Origin: Mycolicibacterium sp. P9-64
GTDB lineage: Bacteria; Actinomycetota; Actinomycetes; Mycobacteriales; Mycobacteriaceae
Reading direction: 5' to 3'
Assembly: GCF_008329605.1 (NCBI RefSeq)
Contig: NZ_NPKO01000010.1
Coordinates: 186,001-250,000, forward strand
DNA length: 64,000 nt
The notes beneath the pieces were generated by a model. That model made no database searches, had not been told where the DNA came from, and worked only from the letters and a program-made list of their open reading frames with translations. Shown in pieces: positions 45,391 to 57,278 of the stretch. Positions within the stretch are counted from its first letter, which is position 1, and every line of letters starts with the position of its first letter. The translations under genes and the position numbers were made by a program.

Positions 45391-46860
45391 ATGAGATTCG
45401 ATGAATACCGGACGTACGACGCCACCGGGCTGGCCAAACTGGTTGCCGACAAGGAGGTATCGGCGACCGAGCTGCTGGACCTGGCGCGGCAGCGGGCCGC
45501 CGCAGTCAACCCACGGATCAACGCCATCGTCAGCGACATCCCCGCATCACCGTCGACCGAGCTGACCGGGCCCTTCGCAGGCGTGCCGTTCCTGATCAAG
45601 GACCTCGCCCAGGACTATGCGGGGCTGCCCAGCTCGCAGGGCTCGCGGTCGTGGAAGTCGACGCCGGTCGCCGAGCACTCCACCGTCGTGCAGCGATGGC
45701 TCGACGCCGGCCTGGTCATCTTCGGCAAGACGAACCTGCCCGAGTTCGGCGCGAAGGCGATCTCGGAGCCGGTGGCCTGGGGACCGGCTCGCAATCCGTG
45801 GGACCTGGGGCGGACGCCGGGCGGATCCTCAGGCGGCTCGGCGGCAGCGGTCGCGGCGGGAATCGTGCCGTGTGCGGGAGCGAACGACGGGGGCGGATCG
45901 ACGCGCATCCCCGCGGCGTGCTGCGGCCTGGTCGGTCTGAAACCGGGGCGTGGGCTGACGCCGTTCGGCCCAAGCGCGGGTGAGTTCATGCACGGGGCAG
46001 CGGTGCAGGGAGTGGTATCGCGGACGGTGCGCGACACGGCGGCGATGTTCGACGTCATCTCCGGTGGTGAGCCCTTCGGGCCGTACGTGCCAGGGCTGCC
46101 CGCCACGCCCTTCGTGTCCGTCGTGGGGGAGGACCCCGGGAAGCTGAGGATCGGCGTTCGCGTGCCGTCGGCGATTACCCCGAATCCGCACCCTGAGGCG
46201 TTCGCCGCCGTCGATGCGGCCGTGCGTGCGCTGACCGACCTCGGACACCACGTCGAGGAACTGCCGCAGGCTCCGTTCGACGATGCGGAACTGGCGCGGG
46301 AGTTCCTGCTCACCTGGTTCGTCTACATCGCGTGGGAAGTGGCCGAGGCCAAGCGGGTGACCGGTGCGAATGACGATGCCTTCGAACGGGATACGTTGAT
46401 CATGGCCGCGCTCGGGAAGGCGACGAGCAGCGTCGACTACGTGGCGGCCGTCCAGCGGCGCCACGAACACACTCGTCGACTCACGACGTTCTTCGACTCC
46501 TACGATCTGCTGTTGACGCCTACATTGGCGACGCCACCGCCGAAGATCGGCGAGTTCGATCTGCCCGTGCCGTTGCAGCGCGCGTCCGACGTGCTGCTCA
46601 AGACGCGGACGGCGAAGTTCCTGCGCTACACCAAGATCGTCGACGACCTGGTGGACAAGAATCTCGGCTGGGTTCCATATACGCAGCTGGCGAACATCAC
46701 TGGCCGCCCCGCGATTTCGTTGCCCTTGCACTGGACGGCCGACGGCCTGCCGCTCGGGGTGCAGTTCGTGGCCCCGTTGGCGGGCGAGTCACTGCTTCTG
46801 CGGCTCGCCGCGCAACTCGAGGAAGCGTTCCCGTGGGCTGATCGGGTGGCCCCGGTCTAG
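45391..46860 (+). CDS. Amidase signature family hydrolase
   Basis: Amide hydrolase of 489 residues, the usual length. The triad is canonical: Lys70 in GVPFLIKDLAQD, the cis-serine pair in GGSSGGS (144-150) and the nucleophile Ser170 in NDGGGSTRIPA. Substrate unknown. The ATG at 45391 begins MRFDEYRTYDATGLAKLV, the normal N-terminus of the family; the frame is open 34 codons upstream but without homology. It is unlike the amidase at 34136, whose motifs are diverged. Confidence 0.9.
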   Translation: MRFDEYRTYDATGLAKLVADKEVSATELLDLARQRAAAVNPRINAIVSDIPASPSTELTGPFAGVPFLIKDLAQDYAGLPSSQGSRSWKSTPVAEHSTVVQRWLDAGLVIFGKTNLPEFGAKAISEPVAWGPARNPWDLGRTPGGSSGGSAAAVAAGIVPCAGANDGGGSTRIPAACCGLVGLKPGRGLTPFGPSAGEFMHGAAVQGVVSRTVRDTAAMFDVISGGEPFGPYVPGLPATPFVSVVGEDPGKLRIGVRVPSAITPNPHPEAFAAVDAAVRALTDLGHHVEELPQAPFDDAELAREFLLTWFVYIAWEVAEAKRVTGANDDAFERDTLIMAALGKATSSVDYVAAVQRRHEHTRRLTTFFDSYDLLLTPTLATPPPKIGEFDLPVPLQRASDVLLKTRTAKFLRYTKIVDDLVDKNLGWVPYTQLANITGRPAISLPLHWTADGLPLGVQFVAPLAGESLLLRLAAQLEEAFPWADRVAPV

Positions 46861-47081
46861 GCGCTACTGGAAGCGTGTTCCCGACACCGGAGGGCAATGC
46901 TTGGAAGTTGCTGTGAGCAGAGCTGATTCGCAGCCGCGTTCGCTTCATCGGCAAATGTGCGACTCGCCTCGGTTCGGTGTTGTGGAGTCCGGCTAAGTGT
47001 CGTACCGTCAACCAAGTTGATTAGCTTTGCTACGGGATTTCTCTACGTCCGCGCCTGTCGCCGCTAGTGAAAGGGGCATGG

Positions 47082-47528
47082 ATGCAGCGGGTTTCGATCG
47101 GACGGCGACTCAGCCAACGCTGGATGGTGTTGGTGGCGGTCGCCGTAATCACAGTGGCGGGATTCGCGGTGTACCGGCTGCACGGCATCTTCGCCTCTCA
47201 CGACGTCACGTCGACACCCAGCGGCTCCGGCAATGACATCGTCCCGTTCAACCCCAAGCACGTGGTCCTGGAGGTCTTCGGGCCGCCGGGCACCGTGGCA
47301 ACCATCACCTACCTGGACGTCAACGCCCAACCGCAACGCGCCGACGCCATCACGCTGCCCTGGGCGTATGACACGACCACCACTCAGCCGGCGGTCGCCG
47401 TCAACGTGACCGCTCAGGGCGACAGCGACTGGATCGGATGCCGAATCAAGATCGATGACGTCGTGAAGGACGAGAGATCGGTGAACAAGGTGAACGCCCT
47501 CACCTACTGCCTGGACAAGTCCGGATGA
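47082..47528 (+). CDS. MmpS-family membrane protein
   Basis: Accessory protein of an MmpL transporter, 148 residues. One membrane helix near the N-terminus (WMVLVAVAVITVAGFAVYRL) is followed by an extracytoplasmic beta-rich domain with the family pattern KHVVLEVFGPPGTVATITYLD and two cysteines (IGCRIKI, TYCLDKSG). ATG 47082 with AAAGGGG upstream; GTG 47067 is also in frame. Its stop overlaps the MmpL start (ATGA). Confidence 0.93.
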   Translation: MQRVSIGRRLSQRWMVLVAVAVITVAGFAVYRLHGIFASHDVTSTPSGSGNDIVPFNPKHVVLEVFGPPGTVATITYLDVNAQPQRADAITLPWAYDTTTTQPAVAVNVTAQGDSDWIGCRIKIDDVVKDERSVNKVNALTYCLDKSG

Positions 47529-50416
47529 GCGGTCAACGGGTGCCGGACTTCATCCGGCGGTTCGCGGTTCTCATCGCGCTGTTCTGGCTGTCCCTTGCGG
47601 TGCTGACGAACGTCTTCGTGCCGCAGCTGGAGACCGTTGCCGAATCGCACAACGTGTCGCTGAGTCCTCAAGACGCACCGTCGTTGCAGGCCAGCAAGCG
47701 CATCGGAAAGGTGTTCGGCGAGTTCGACTCCGACAGCTCGGCGATGATCGTGCTGGAGGGTGATCAGCCGCTCGGTGCCGACGCCCACCATTATTACGAC
47801 GGCTTGGTCGACAAGCTCGCCAAGGACACCAAACACGTCGAGCACATCCAGAACTTCTGGGGCGATCCGCTGACGGCGGCCGGGTCGCAGAGCGCCGACG
47901 GCAAATCGGCGCTGGTGCAGGTGTACCTCGCGGGCAACCAGGGCGAGTCGCTGGCCAACGAGTCGGTCGATTCGGTGCGCAACATCGTCGACGACACTCC
48001 ACCGCCACCGGGTGTCAAGGCCTACGTGACGGGCGCTGCGCCCCTGGTCACCGATCAGTTCGAGGTGGGCCGCCACGGCACGCTGAAGACCACTCTGATC
48101 ACCCTTGGCGTGATCGCGGTGATGCTGTTCTGGCTCTATCGCCGCCTCACCACGGTGTTCCTGGTGATCTTCACGGTGATGATCGAGCTGACCGCATCTC
48201 GCGGTGTCGTCGCCGTGCTCGCGAACGCCGGCATCATCGAGCTGTCGACGTATTCGACGAACCTGCTGACACTTCTGGTCATCGCCGCAGGAACCGACTA
48301 TGCGATCTTCATCCTCGGTCGTTTCCACGAAGCGCGTCATGCCGGCGAGGACCGCGTGTCGGCGTTCAACACGATGTATCACGGCACGGCGCACATCATC
48401 CTGGGATCAGGGCTGACGATCGCCGGTGCGGTGCTCTGCTTGACGTTCACCCGGCTTCCGTACTTCCAAAGCCTCGGTGTTCCAGCAGGTATCGGCGTCC
48501 TCGTCGCCGTGGTGGCGGCGCTGACCCTGGCACCGGCGCTGCTGGTCATCGGTCGCCACTTCGGGCTGTTCGAACCCGCGCGCCCGATGCGTACCCAGGG
48601 CTGGCGGCGCATCGGCACGGCCATCGTCCGCTGGCCGGGACCCATCCTTCTGGCGACGATCGCCGTCGCCCTCATCGGTCTGCTCGCCCTGCCCGCCTAC
48701 AAGACGAGTTACGACGCAAGGCCGTACATGCCCGCCGATGCCCCGGCCAACGTCGGGTACGCGGCGGCCGAACGCCACTTCTCGCAGGCGCGGCTCAATC
48801 CCGAGCTGTTGATGATCGAAGCCGACCACGACCTGCGCAACTCCACCGACATGATCTTGTTGGAGCGCGTCGCCAAGGCCGTCTTCCACACCGACGGCAT
48901 CGCACAGGTGCAATCGATCACCCGACCGCTCGGCACACCGCTCGACCACACGTCGATACCGTTCCAGATCAGCGCGAGCAGTGCCTCGCAGATCAACAAC
49001 CTGCCATTCCAGCAGGCCCGCGGCGCAGACTTGCTCAAGCAGGTCGACGTGATCAACAACTCGATAGACGTTCTGCGGCAACAGTATGCGCTGCAACAAC
49101 AGTCCGGCGCGATCACCGACGAGCAGGCCAAGGCGTTCCAGAACACCGTTGCCACGGCAAGCGACCTGCGAGACAAGATCGCCAACTTCGACGACTTCTT
49201 CCGGCCACTGCGTGCCTACTTCTACTGGGAGCCGCACTGCTTCGACATCCCGGTCTGCGCGGCACTGCGGTCGCTCTTCGACGCGCTCGACGGTATTGAT
49301 CAGCTGACGAGCCAACTGTCCGACGTCGCGGGCAGCATCGCCAAACTGGATGCGCTGCAGCCGAAGCTGCTCGCGCTGATCCCACCGCAGATCGCCAGTC
49401 AGCAGGCCAACCGCGATCTGACGCTGACCAACTACGCCACCACGTCGGGCATCAACGACCAAACGGCCGCGGCACTGCAGAACTCGACTGCCCTCGGCCA
49501 GGCGTACGACGCGTCGAAGACCGACGACTCGTTCTATCTGCCACCCGAGGCGTTCACCAACCCCGAATTCGTGCGCGGAATGAAGCTGTTCATGTCACCG
49601 GACGGCAAGGCCGCCCGCATGATCATCACCCACGACGGCGATCCCGCTACGCCAGAGGGCATTTCGCACATCACCGCCATCAGGCACGCCGCACAGGAAG
49701 CCGTCAAGGGCACACCGTTGGCCGGGTCCAAGATCTACATCGCAGGCACCGCCGCCACCTACAAGGACATTGCGGACGGCGCCAAGTACGACTTGATGAT
49801 CGCGGGCATCGCGGCGCTCTGCCTGATTCTGCTCGTCATGATGTTCATCACCCGAAGCATCGTTGCCGCCTTCGTCATCGTCGGCACCGTCGCGCTGTCC
49901 TTGGGTGCGTCGTTCGGGCTGTCCGTACTGATTTGGCAGGACGTCCTCGGCATCCAGCTGTACTGGATCGTGTTGGCGCTGGCCGTGATCCTGCTCTTGG
50001 CGGTGGGGTCGGACTACAACCTGCTGCTGATCTCCCGGTTCAAGGAGGAGATCGACGCGGGCTTGAACACCGGCATCATCAGGGCCATGGCAGGCTCCGG
50101 CTCCGTGGTGACGGCGGCCGGACTGGTGTTCGCAGCCACGATGGCGTCGTTCGTCTTCGCCGACCTGCGGATTCTCGGCCAGATCGGAACGACGATCGCG
50201 CTCGGCCTGCTGTTCGACACGCTCATCGTGCGGTCCTTCATGACGCCTGCCGTCGCAGCGCTGATCGGCCGGTGGTTCTGGTGGCCGCTCAAGGTACGTC
50301 CCCGCCCCGCCAGCCAAATGCTGCAGCCCTACGGCTCACGGCAAGCGGTTCGCCAACTGCTGCTGTGGGAGGACGGCGACCCGATCGCCGGGGCGCCGCG
50401 ACACGCCAAACCCTGA
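47525..50416 (+). CDS. MmpL-family RND transporter
   Basis: Large membrane transporter of 963 residues that exports lipids or siderophores across the mycobacterial inner membrane. Two RND halves, each with a large outside loop: about 60-200 and 410-740. The proton-relay Asp-Tyr pairs are present in GTDYAIFILGRFHE and GSDYNLLLISRFKEE, as in MmpL3. The second loop is long and Gln-rich. It ends with a short cytoplasmic tail, unlike MmpL3 with its long C-terminal domain. The cargo is unknown and no lipid-synthesis gene is beside it. Confidence 0.95.
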   Translation: MSGQRVPDFIRRFAVLIALFWLSLAVLTNVFVPQLETVAESHNVSLSPQDAPSLQASKRIGKVFGEFDSDSSAMIVLEGDQPLGADAHHYYDGLVDKLAKDTKHVEHIQNFWGDPLTAAGSQSADGKSALVQVYLAGNQGESLANESVDSVRNIVDDTPPPPGVKAYVTGAAPLVTDQFEVGRHGTLKTTLITLGVIAVMLFWLYRRLTTVFLVIFTVMIELTASRGVVAVLANAGIIELSTYSTNLLTLLVIAAGTDYAIFILGRFHEARHAGEDRVSAFNTMYHGTAHIILGSGLTIAGAVLCLTFTRLPYFQSLGVPAGIGVLVAVVAALTLAPALLVIGRHFGLFEPARPMRTQGWRRIGTAIVRWPGPILLATIAVALIGLLALPAYKTSYDARPYMPADAPANVGYAAAERHFSQARLNPELLMIEADHDLRNSTDMILLERVAKAVFHTDGIAQVQSITRPLGTPLDHTSIPFQISASSASQINNLPFQQARGADLLKQVDVINNSIDVLRQQYALQQQSGAITDEQAKAFQNTVATASDLRDKIANFDDFFRPLRAYFYWEPHCFDIPVCAALRSLFDALDGIDQLTSQLSDVAGSIAKLDALQPKLLALIPPQIASQQANRDLTLTNYATTSGINDQTAAALQNSTALGQAYDASKTDDSFYLPPEAFTNPEFVRGMKLFMSPDGKAARMIITHDGDPATPEGISHITAIRHAAQEAVKGTPLAGSKIYIAGTAATYKDIADGAKYDLMIAGIAALCLILLVMMFITRSIVAAFVIVGTVALSLGASFGLSVLIWQDVLGIQLYWIVLALAVILLLAVGSDYNLLLISRFKEEIDAGLNTGIIRAMAGSGSVVTAAGLVFAATMASFVFADLRILGQIGTTIALGLLFDTLIVRSFMTPAVAALIGRWFWWPLKVRPRPASQMLQPYGSRQAVRQLLLWEDGDPIAGAPRHAKP

Positions 50417-50446
50417 GCGGATGTTCGTGCAGGGCAGCCGCTTTAG

Positions 50447-50920
50447 CTAACGGACTGAGGCCAGCTCGTCAGTGGGTTCCTGCTCGAGCACCGGCACGTC
50501 CCGCAGTTTCGCCTTCAGCCGGGCGACCCTGCGGAGTTGCGCGGCCATGTTCATGGAGGTCAACATCGGGATGCCCCCGATGAACGTCCGGAAGGACGGA
50601 TGGCCGCCATCGAGGTGGAGCACGAACAGACAGCCGACCACGTAGAAGAACCCGATCGTGAACAGAGCCGCGGGGATCGCGTATGCCAGCGGTGACCGAG
50701 CGTCGTTGACCAGCTCGCTCGCATAGTCCACTTCGTCTGGTGACATCGGTTCGCGCTTGCGGAGCTTGGCCAGCACCGCCTTGTGGGCGCCGACCTTCTC
50801 GCCCAGCGGATGCGACGTGCGAGTCTCCAGCCGGCTGATGTAGGTGAACACGCAGGTGGCGAACACGACCTCCATCACGGCGGCGAGCACCGTGAGATCA
50901 CCCCATGGACCAAGATTCAC
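50447..50920 (-). CDS. Membrane protein of unknown function
   Basis: Protein of 157 residues with an N-terminal hydrophobic segment (LTVLAAVMEVVFATCVFTYI) and a second pair of segments (YAIPAALFTIGFFYVVGCLFVL). The cytoplasmic-looking parts are basic (KAVLAKLRKREPMS, AAQLRRVARLKAKLRD). No domain recognised. GTG start at 50920, preceded by TAATCT seven bases upstream, which suggests a leaderless transcript. Convergent with mmpL. Confidence 0.7.
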   Translation of the reverse strand: MNLGPWGDLTVLAAVMEVVFATCVFTYISRLETRTSHPLGEKVGAHKAVLAKLRKREPMSPDEVDYASELVNDARSPLAYAIPAALFTIGFFYVVGCLFVLHLDGGHPSFRTFIGGIPMLTSMNMAAQLRRVARLKAKLRDVPVLEQEPTDELASVR

Positions 50921-51051
50921 CCTTGAAAGATTACCTCAACTAACTATCTTTGTCGGTTCTCACAGGAAGGACACAGGAGCGGCCGTTCCTGTCGGCGCCC
51001 TGGGGCATAGTCGGTGTTGGTCGCGCGTCGACCTCGACGGGAGGGGGAGCC

Positions 51052-51882
51052 ATGCCTGAGTTCGTCGCGACGCCGATCCTGGCGACGGGCACCACCTCCG
51101 TGTGGAACGTGATGTGTCCTGGACACATTCGGCCTCTCGCTGAGGAGGAGTGCGCGACCACCACGCATCTGGTGTTCCCGTACCGCGGTGTCTACGTTCA
51201 CCACGTCGGCAGCAGGCATACCGTCGTCGACGCCAGCCAGGTCCTGTTCATCAACGAAGACGAGCCCTACCGGGTCAGCCATCCGGTCGACGGCGGAGAT
51301 TCGGTGTTGTCGATCAGGATCGAACCCGACACGCTGCGGGAACTGACGCCCACCGGCTATCGACACCCGAAGGGCCGGGCCGCGTTCGACCGTCTGGGGA
51401 TACCTGCCGACACCCGCACCCAACACATCGCCGCGACCGTGCGTCAGCGTCTTCGCCGCGGCAGCGGCGATGCGCTGGAGGCCGAGGAACTGACCCTCGA
51501 ACTCGTCAGGCACACGCTCGGCGAGAACAGGTGGAGCGCTCCCAACAGCACGGGGGCCGGTCCGCGGCGACTCGCCGACCGGGTGAAGTTGCTGTTGTCA
51601 TCCGACGTCGGTCGCCGGTGGACCTTGAGTGACGTCGCCGCGTCGGTTGGGGTTTCGCCGGTGTACTTGACGCAGGCCTTCAAGCACGTCGAGGGCGTGC
51701 CGCTCTATCGCTATCACCTGCGGCTGCGCCTGGCGCGGTCCCTGGATCTGCTCGCCGACTGTGACGACTTGACCGATCTGGCGCTCGCCCTTGGATTCAC
51801 CAGCCACAGTCACTTCACTGCTGCGTTCGGGAAGGTCTACGGCGTCACGCCGTCGGGGTTCCAACGCTCGGTCGCTTCCTGA
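51052..51882 (+). CDS. AraC-family regulator
   Basis: Regulator of 276 residues with an N-terminal cupin-like part (VFPYRGVYVHHVGSRHTVVDASQVLF in pieces) and a C-terminal AraC domain (TLSDVAASVGVSPVYLTQAFKHVEGVPLYRYHLRLRL in pieces, then LTDLALALGFTSHSHFTAAFGKVYGVTPSGF). ATG at 51052 with GGAGGGGGAG upstream. It lies 44 bases before the PEP-mutase-like gene on the same strand and probably controls it. Confidence 0.92.
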   Translation: MPEFVATPILATGTTSVWNVMCPGHIRPLAEEECATTTHLVFPYRGVYVHHVGSRHTVVDASQVLFINEDEPYRVSHPVDGGDSVLSIRIEPDTLRELTPTGYRHPKGRAAFDRLGIPADTRTQHIAATVRQRLRRGSGDALEAEELTLELVRHTLGENRWSAPNSTGAGPRRLADRVKLLLSSDVGRRWTLSDVAASVGVSPVYLTQAFKHVEGVPLYRYHLRLRLARSLDLLADCDDLTDLALALGFTSHSHFTAAFGKVYGVTPSGFQRSVAS

Positions 51883-51926
51883 ATTTTCTGATAGCGCCGC
51901 AGCGGAGGATTGCCGAGCGTGGGGAC

Positions 51927-52679
51927 ATGAGTCAGAACGACAAGGCAGCCCGGTTCGCCGAACTGCACGTCAAGGGCACACCCTTGGCGCTGTACAACGC
52001 GTGGGACGCCGGCAGTGCCAAGGCTGTCGTCGCGGCGGGAGCGCACGCAATCGCCACCAGCAGCTGGTCGGTCGCCGAGGCGCAGGGATACCGCGACGGT
52101 GAAGACCTCCCGATCGAGCTCGCCAGGCAGATCATCGGGCGCATCGCCGCGACCGTCGACGTCCCGGTCAGCGCCGACTTCGAGGGTGGCTACACCGATG
52201 ACGATGCCGCATTGGCGGACAACGTCTCTCGCCTCGTCGAACTTGGCATCGTCGGGATCAACTTCGAAGATCGTGCGGTCAAGGGATCCGGGTTGTACGA
52301 CACCGAACGGCAGGCCACCCGCATCAGTGCGCTCCGAAGGGCTGCGGACGAGGCCGGTGTTGGGTTGTTCATCAATGCCCGCACCGACCTGTTCCTCGGC
52401 CAGGGCAACGAGCCCGGTGCGACCGTGGACGAGGCCATCAACAGGTCCAAGGCCTACGCCGACGCGGGCGCGTCCGGATTCTTCATTCCCGGACTGCAGG
52501 AGGAGGCGTTGATCGCACGCATCTGCGACGAGGCCGCGCTCCCCGTCAACGTCATGGTGATGGACGTCGTCCCCGACAACGAACGGCTGGCCCAAATCGG
52601 CGTCGCGCGAATCAGTTACGGCCCCATTCCGTACCTCCACGCCATGAGCGCGGTCCAGGAACAGGCCGCGCGGCTTTGA
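51927..52679 (+). CDS. Isocitrate lyase/PEP mutase superfamily enzyme
   Basis: TIM-barrel enzyme of 250 residues. Seen: LYNAWDAGSAKAVVAAGA, VSADFEGGYTDD with the metal-binding Asp-Glu, GINFEDR, and FINARTDLFL. The members with this spacing are mostly uncharacterised carboxy-phosphonoenolpyruvate-mutase-like or 2-methylisocitrate-lyase-like enzymes; the catalytic KKCGH of isocitrate lyases is absent. C-C bond cleavage of an oxaloacetate- or pyruvate-derived substrate is an inference. Confidence 0.87.
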   Translation: MSQNDKAARFAELHVKGTPLALYNAWDAGSAKAVVAAGAHAIATSSWSVAEAQGYRDGEDLPIELARQIIGRIAATVDVPVSADFEGGYTDDDAALADNVSRLVELGIVGINFEDRAVKGSGLYDTERQATRISALRRAADEAGVGLFINARTDLFLGQGNEPGATVDEAINRSKAYADAGASGFFIPGLQEEALIARICDEAALPVNVMVMDVVPDNERLAQIGVARISYGPIPYLHAMSAVQEQAARL

Positions 52680-52921
52680 TCGTCGGTCAGGGCGAGGGCC
52701 TGACTCTCTTCGATGAGCCTCCCGACGGACGACGGCCGGTGATCGACGTCGCTGCCTTCGCCGACGCGACCGTCCATCAGCTCGATGACCATTCGTCGAT
52801 CGTCCATGTCCACGGTCAGGTCACCGGTCACGACGAACTCCTGCGTCCCGAAGCAGCAGTCACCCGCAGGTCCGCGCACGAGCGTGAACTACAGCAGCAG
52901 CACTGAGGCGGGTGCCTCGGT

Positions 52922-53947
52922 TCAGCGGAAGCGGACGTTCAACGTCGCGAGGCCGAAGATCTTGCGGTCACCGGACTTCGCCGCGACGATCACCACACCG
53001 CTGCGGGTCTCCGGGTCAAGGGACTTGATCCGGCCACTGAACTCGATGTCTGCGCCCTCGGCGGCCGACACGATCGCGGGTGCGGACAGCCGCACGGCGT
53101 AGCGGGTGACCGCACCTGGATCGCCCGACCATGCGGATGCAAAACCGGCACCCAAACCCATGGTGAGCATGCCGTGCGCGATGACGTCGGGCTGCCCGGC
53201 CAGCCTGGCGATGTCCGCGTCCCAGTGCAGCGGGTTGGCATCGCCGGAGACGCCGGCGTAGTTGACCAGGTCGCCGCGGGACAGTCGGGCGTGGTGCACC
53301 GGCACCTCGTCGCCGACCTTCACGTCGTCGAACGACGGGGTTCCCGGGGTGCGATTCGAATCTCCGGCGATGCGGATGTCGCCCTCGGGTCGCACCGTCT
53401 TCCGGTACTCGGTGCCGGAGCCGTCGGCCCCGAGCATGTTCACGTCGTGCATCATCACGCCCTGCACGGCCGCCTTGATGGCCGGATCGACGTCCTCGGA
53501 GGTGACGCCGACGACGGTGGTGTGCAGCGTGTGCACCACTTCGCCTGCAGCGTCGGTGAAGGTGTTCTTCACGGTGACGAGGTCTCTGCCTGCGATCCTG
53601 CGCACCGACGACAGTTCGACGTCGGTGCGCAGCTCGTCGCCCGCCACGATCGGGCGGTGCTGCTCGAAGACTTCCTCGGTCTGCAGGTACATGTCATAAC
53701 CGACCACCACCGACTCGAACATGCGTTGATTGCAGGCCATGGCCGGTGCCGAGGTGAACGTCAGCGGCGCCACCACGTCCGGGTAGCCCAGCTTCTCGGC
53801 GGACGCGACGTCCCAGTGCGCGGGGTGATAATTCTGCACCGCACGGGCGAACTCGCGTACCTTCTCGCGGCCGACCAGATAGGTGCCGTCAGCCTGGTAG
53901 TAATGGCCAACCCGCGATTCCAGCTCCGACGGTTCTACTGCGGTCAT
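52922..53947 (-). CDS. HadA-HadB-like fused (3R)-hydroxyacyl dehydratase
   Basis: Double-hotdog protein of 341 residues. The N-terminal half (about 1-150: VGHYYQADGTYLVGREKVREFARAVQ, PIVAGDELRTDVELSSVRR) resembles HadA, and the C-terminal half (200-341: VGDEVPVHHARLSRGDLVNYAGVSGDANPLHWD) resembles HadB. The MaoC/R-hydratase motif with the catalytic Asp and His (GDANPLH) is only in the second half. In FAS-II mycolic acid synthesis these are two separate subunits; here they are one chain. ATG 53947 is taken as start (MTAVEPSELESRVGHYY); a GTG 24 bases upstream is in frame. Confidence 0.85.
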   Translation of the reverse strand: MTAVEPSELESRVGHYYQADGTYLVGREKVREFARAVQNYHPAHWDVASAEKLGYPDVVAPLTFTSAPAMACNQRMFESVVVGYDMYLQTEEVFEQHRPIVAGDELRTDVELSSVRRIAGRDLVTVKNTFTDAAGEVVHTLHTTVVGVTSEDVDPAIKAAVQGVMMHDVNMLGADGSGTEYRKTVRPEGDIRIAGDSNRTPGTPSFDDVKVGDEVPVHHARLSRGDLVNYAGVSGDANPLHWDADIARLAGQPDVIAHGMLTMGLGAGFASAWSGDPGAVTRYAVRLSAPAIVSAAEGADIEFSGRIKSLDPETRSGVVIVAAKSGDRKIFGLATLNVRFR

Positions 53948-54057
53948 GAATTGCTCAACTCTTCTATCCACCTGTTCGCTGAGGCCGACGAAGGCACACT
54001 AACGCGCGATCAATCGCCGCAGCCTGACAGGTTCCCGTGAGCGAGCACCTGGACAGT

Positions 54058-54189
54058 GTGACTAGCGAGTTCTGACCTGATCGCCAACCTGCCCGAGGTC
54101 GCACTTCACGTGCATCTCGAGGGCACACTCGAGCCGCCTACGTCCAAGCAGGCGTCTCCGACGTCGCGCCCTGGCTGCAAGACCGGTAA
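54058..54189 (+). pseudogene. Ruin of an adenosine/adenine deaminase-type gene
   Basis: GTG at 54058 gives VTSEF, then four extra bases (TGAC, 54073-54076) break the frame. The next frame gives LIANLPEVALHVHLEGTLEP (54077-54136), the unmistakable N-terminus of the deaminase family with its metal-binding HxH. The homology then ends. A 17-codon tail in another frame stops at 54189. Frameshift plus large internal deletion; the remaining ~300 residues of a normal deaminase are absent. Confidence 0.72.
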
Positions 54190-54198
54190 GCGGAGGGC

Positions 54199-57219
<3,021 letters not shown>

Positions 57220-57225
57220 GTCGAA

Positions 57226-57231
57226 ATGTTA
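57226..57231 (-). promoter_or_regulatory. -10 hexamer of a leaderless promoter for the glycyl-tRNA synthetase
   Basis: On the minus strand TAACAT is followed by six bases (TTCGAC) and the GTG start. No ribosome-binding site is present, so expression independent of the upstream operon is likely. No T-box leader is possible in the 59-base gap. Confidence 0.6.
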
Positions 57232-57278
57232 GCCTGCGCGGGCCAAGGCAAAGTCCGCGCCCGCGCTGCACCTGTCTC

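Noticed and set aside
46861..47081. Small gene upstream of mmpS
   Set aside because: The minus frame 46697-47011 is opposite the amidase 3' end and has no motif; nothing else was found.
50415..50447. Hairpin between mmpL and the convergent membrane-protein gene
   Set aside because: The AGCGG/CCGCT stem is only five pairs with no T-run, so not convincing as a terminator.
50925..50951. AAAGAT-N14-ATCTTT repeat between the membrane protein and the AraC gene
   Set aside because: Six-base arms in an AT-rich stretch are expected by chance at this spacing.
52616..52921. Possible small genes on either strand (plus 52676-52906, minus 52616-52879)
   Set aside because: Neither has a clear ribosome-binding site, a recognised domain or a partner, and the minus frame overlaps the PEP-mutase-like gene.
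54139..54189. C-terminal tail of the deaminase fragment (YVQAGVSDVAPWLQDR)
   Set aside because: It could be the retained end of the deaminase, but 16 residues without a motif are too few to say so.
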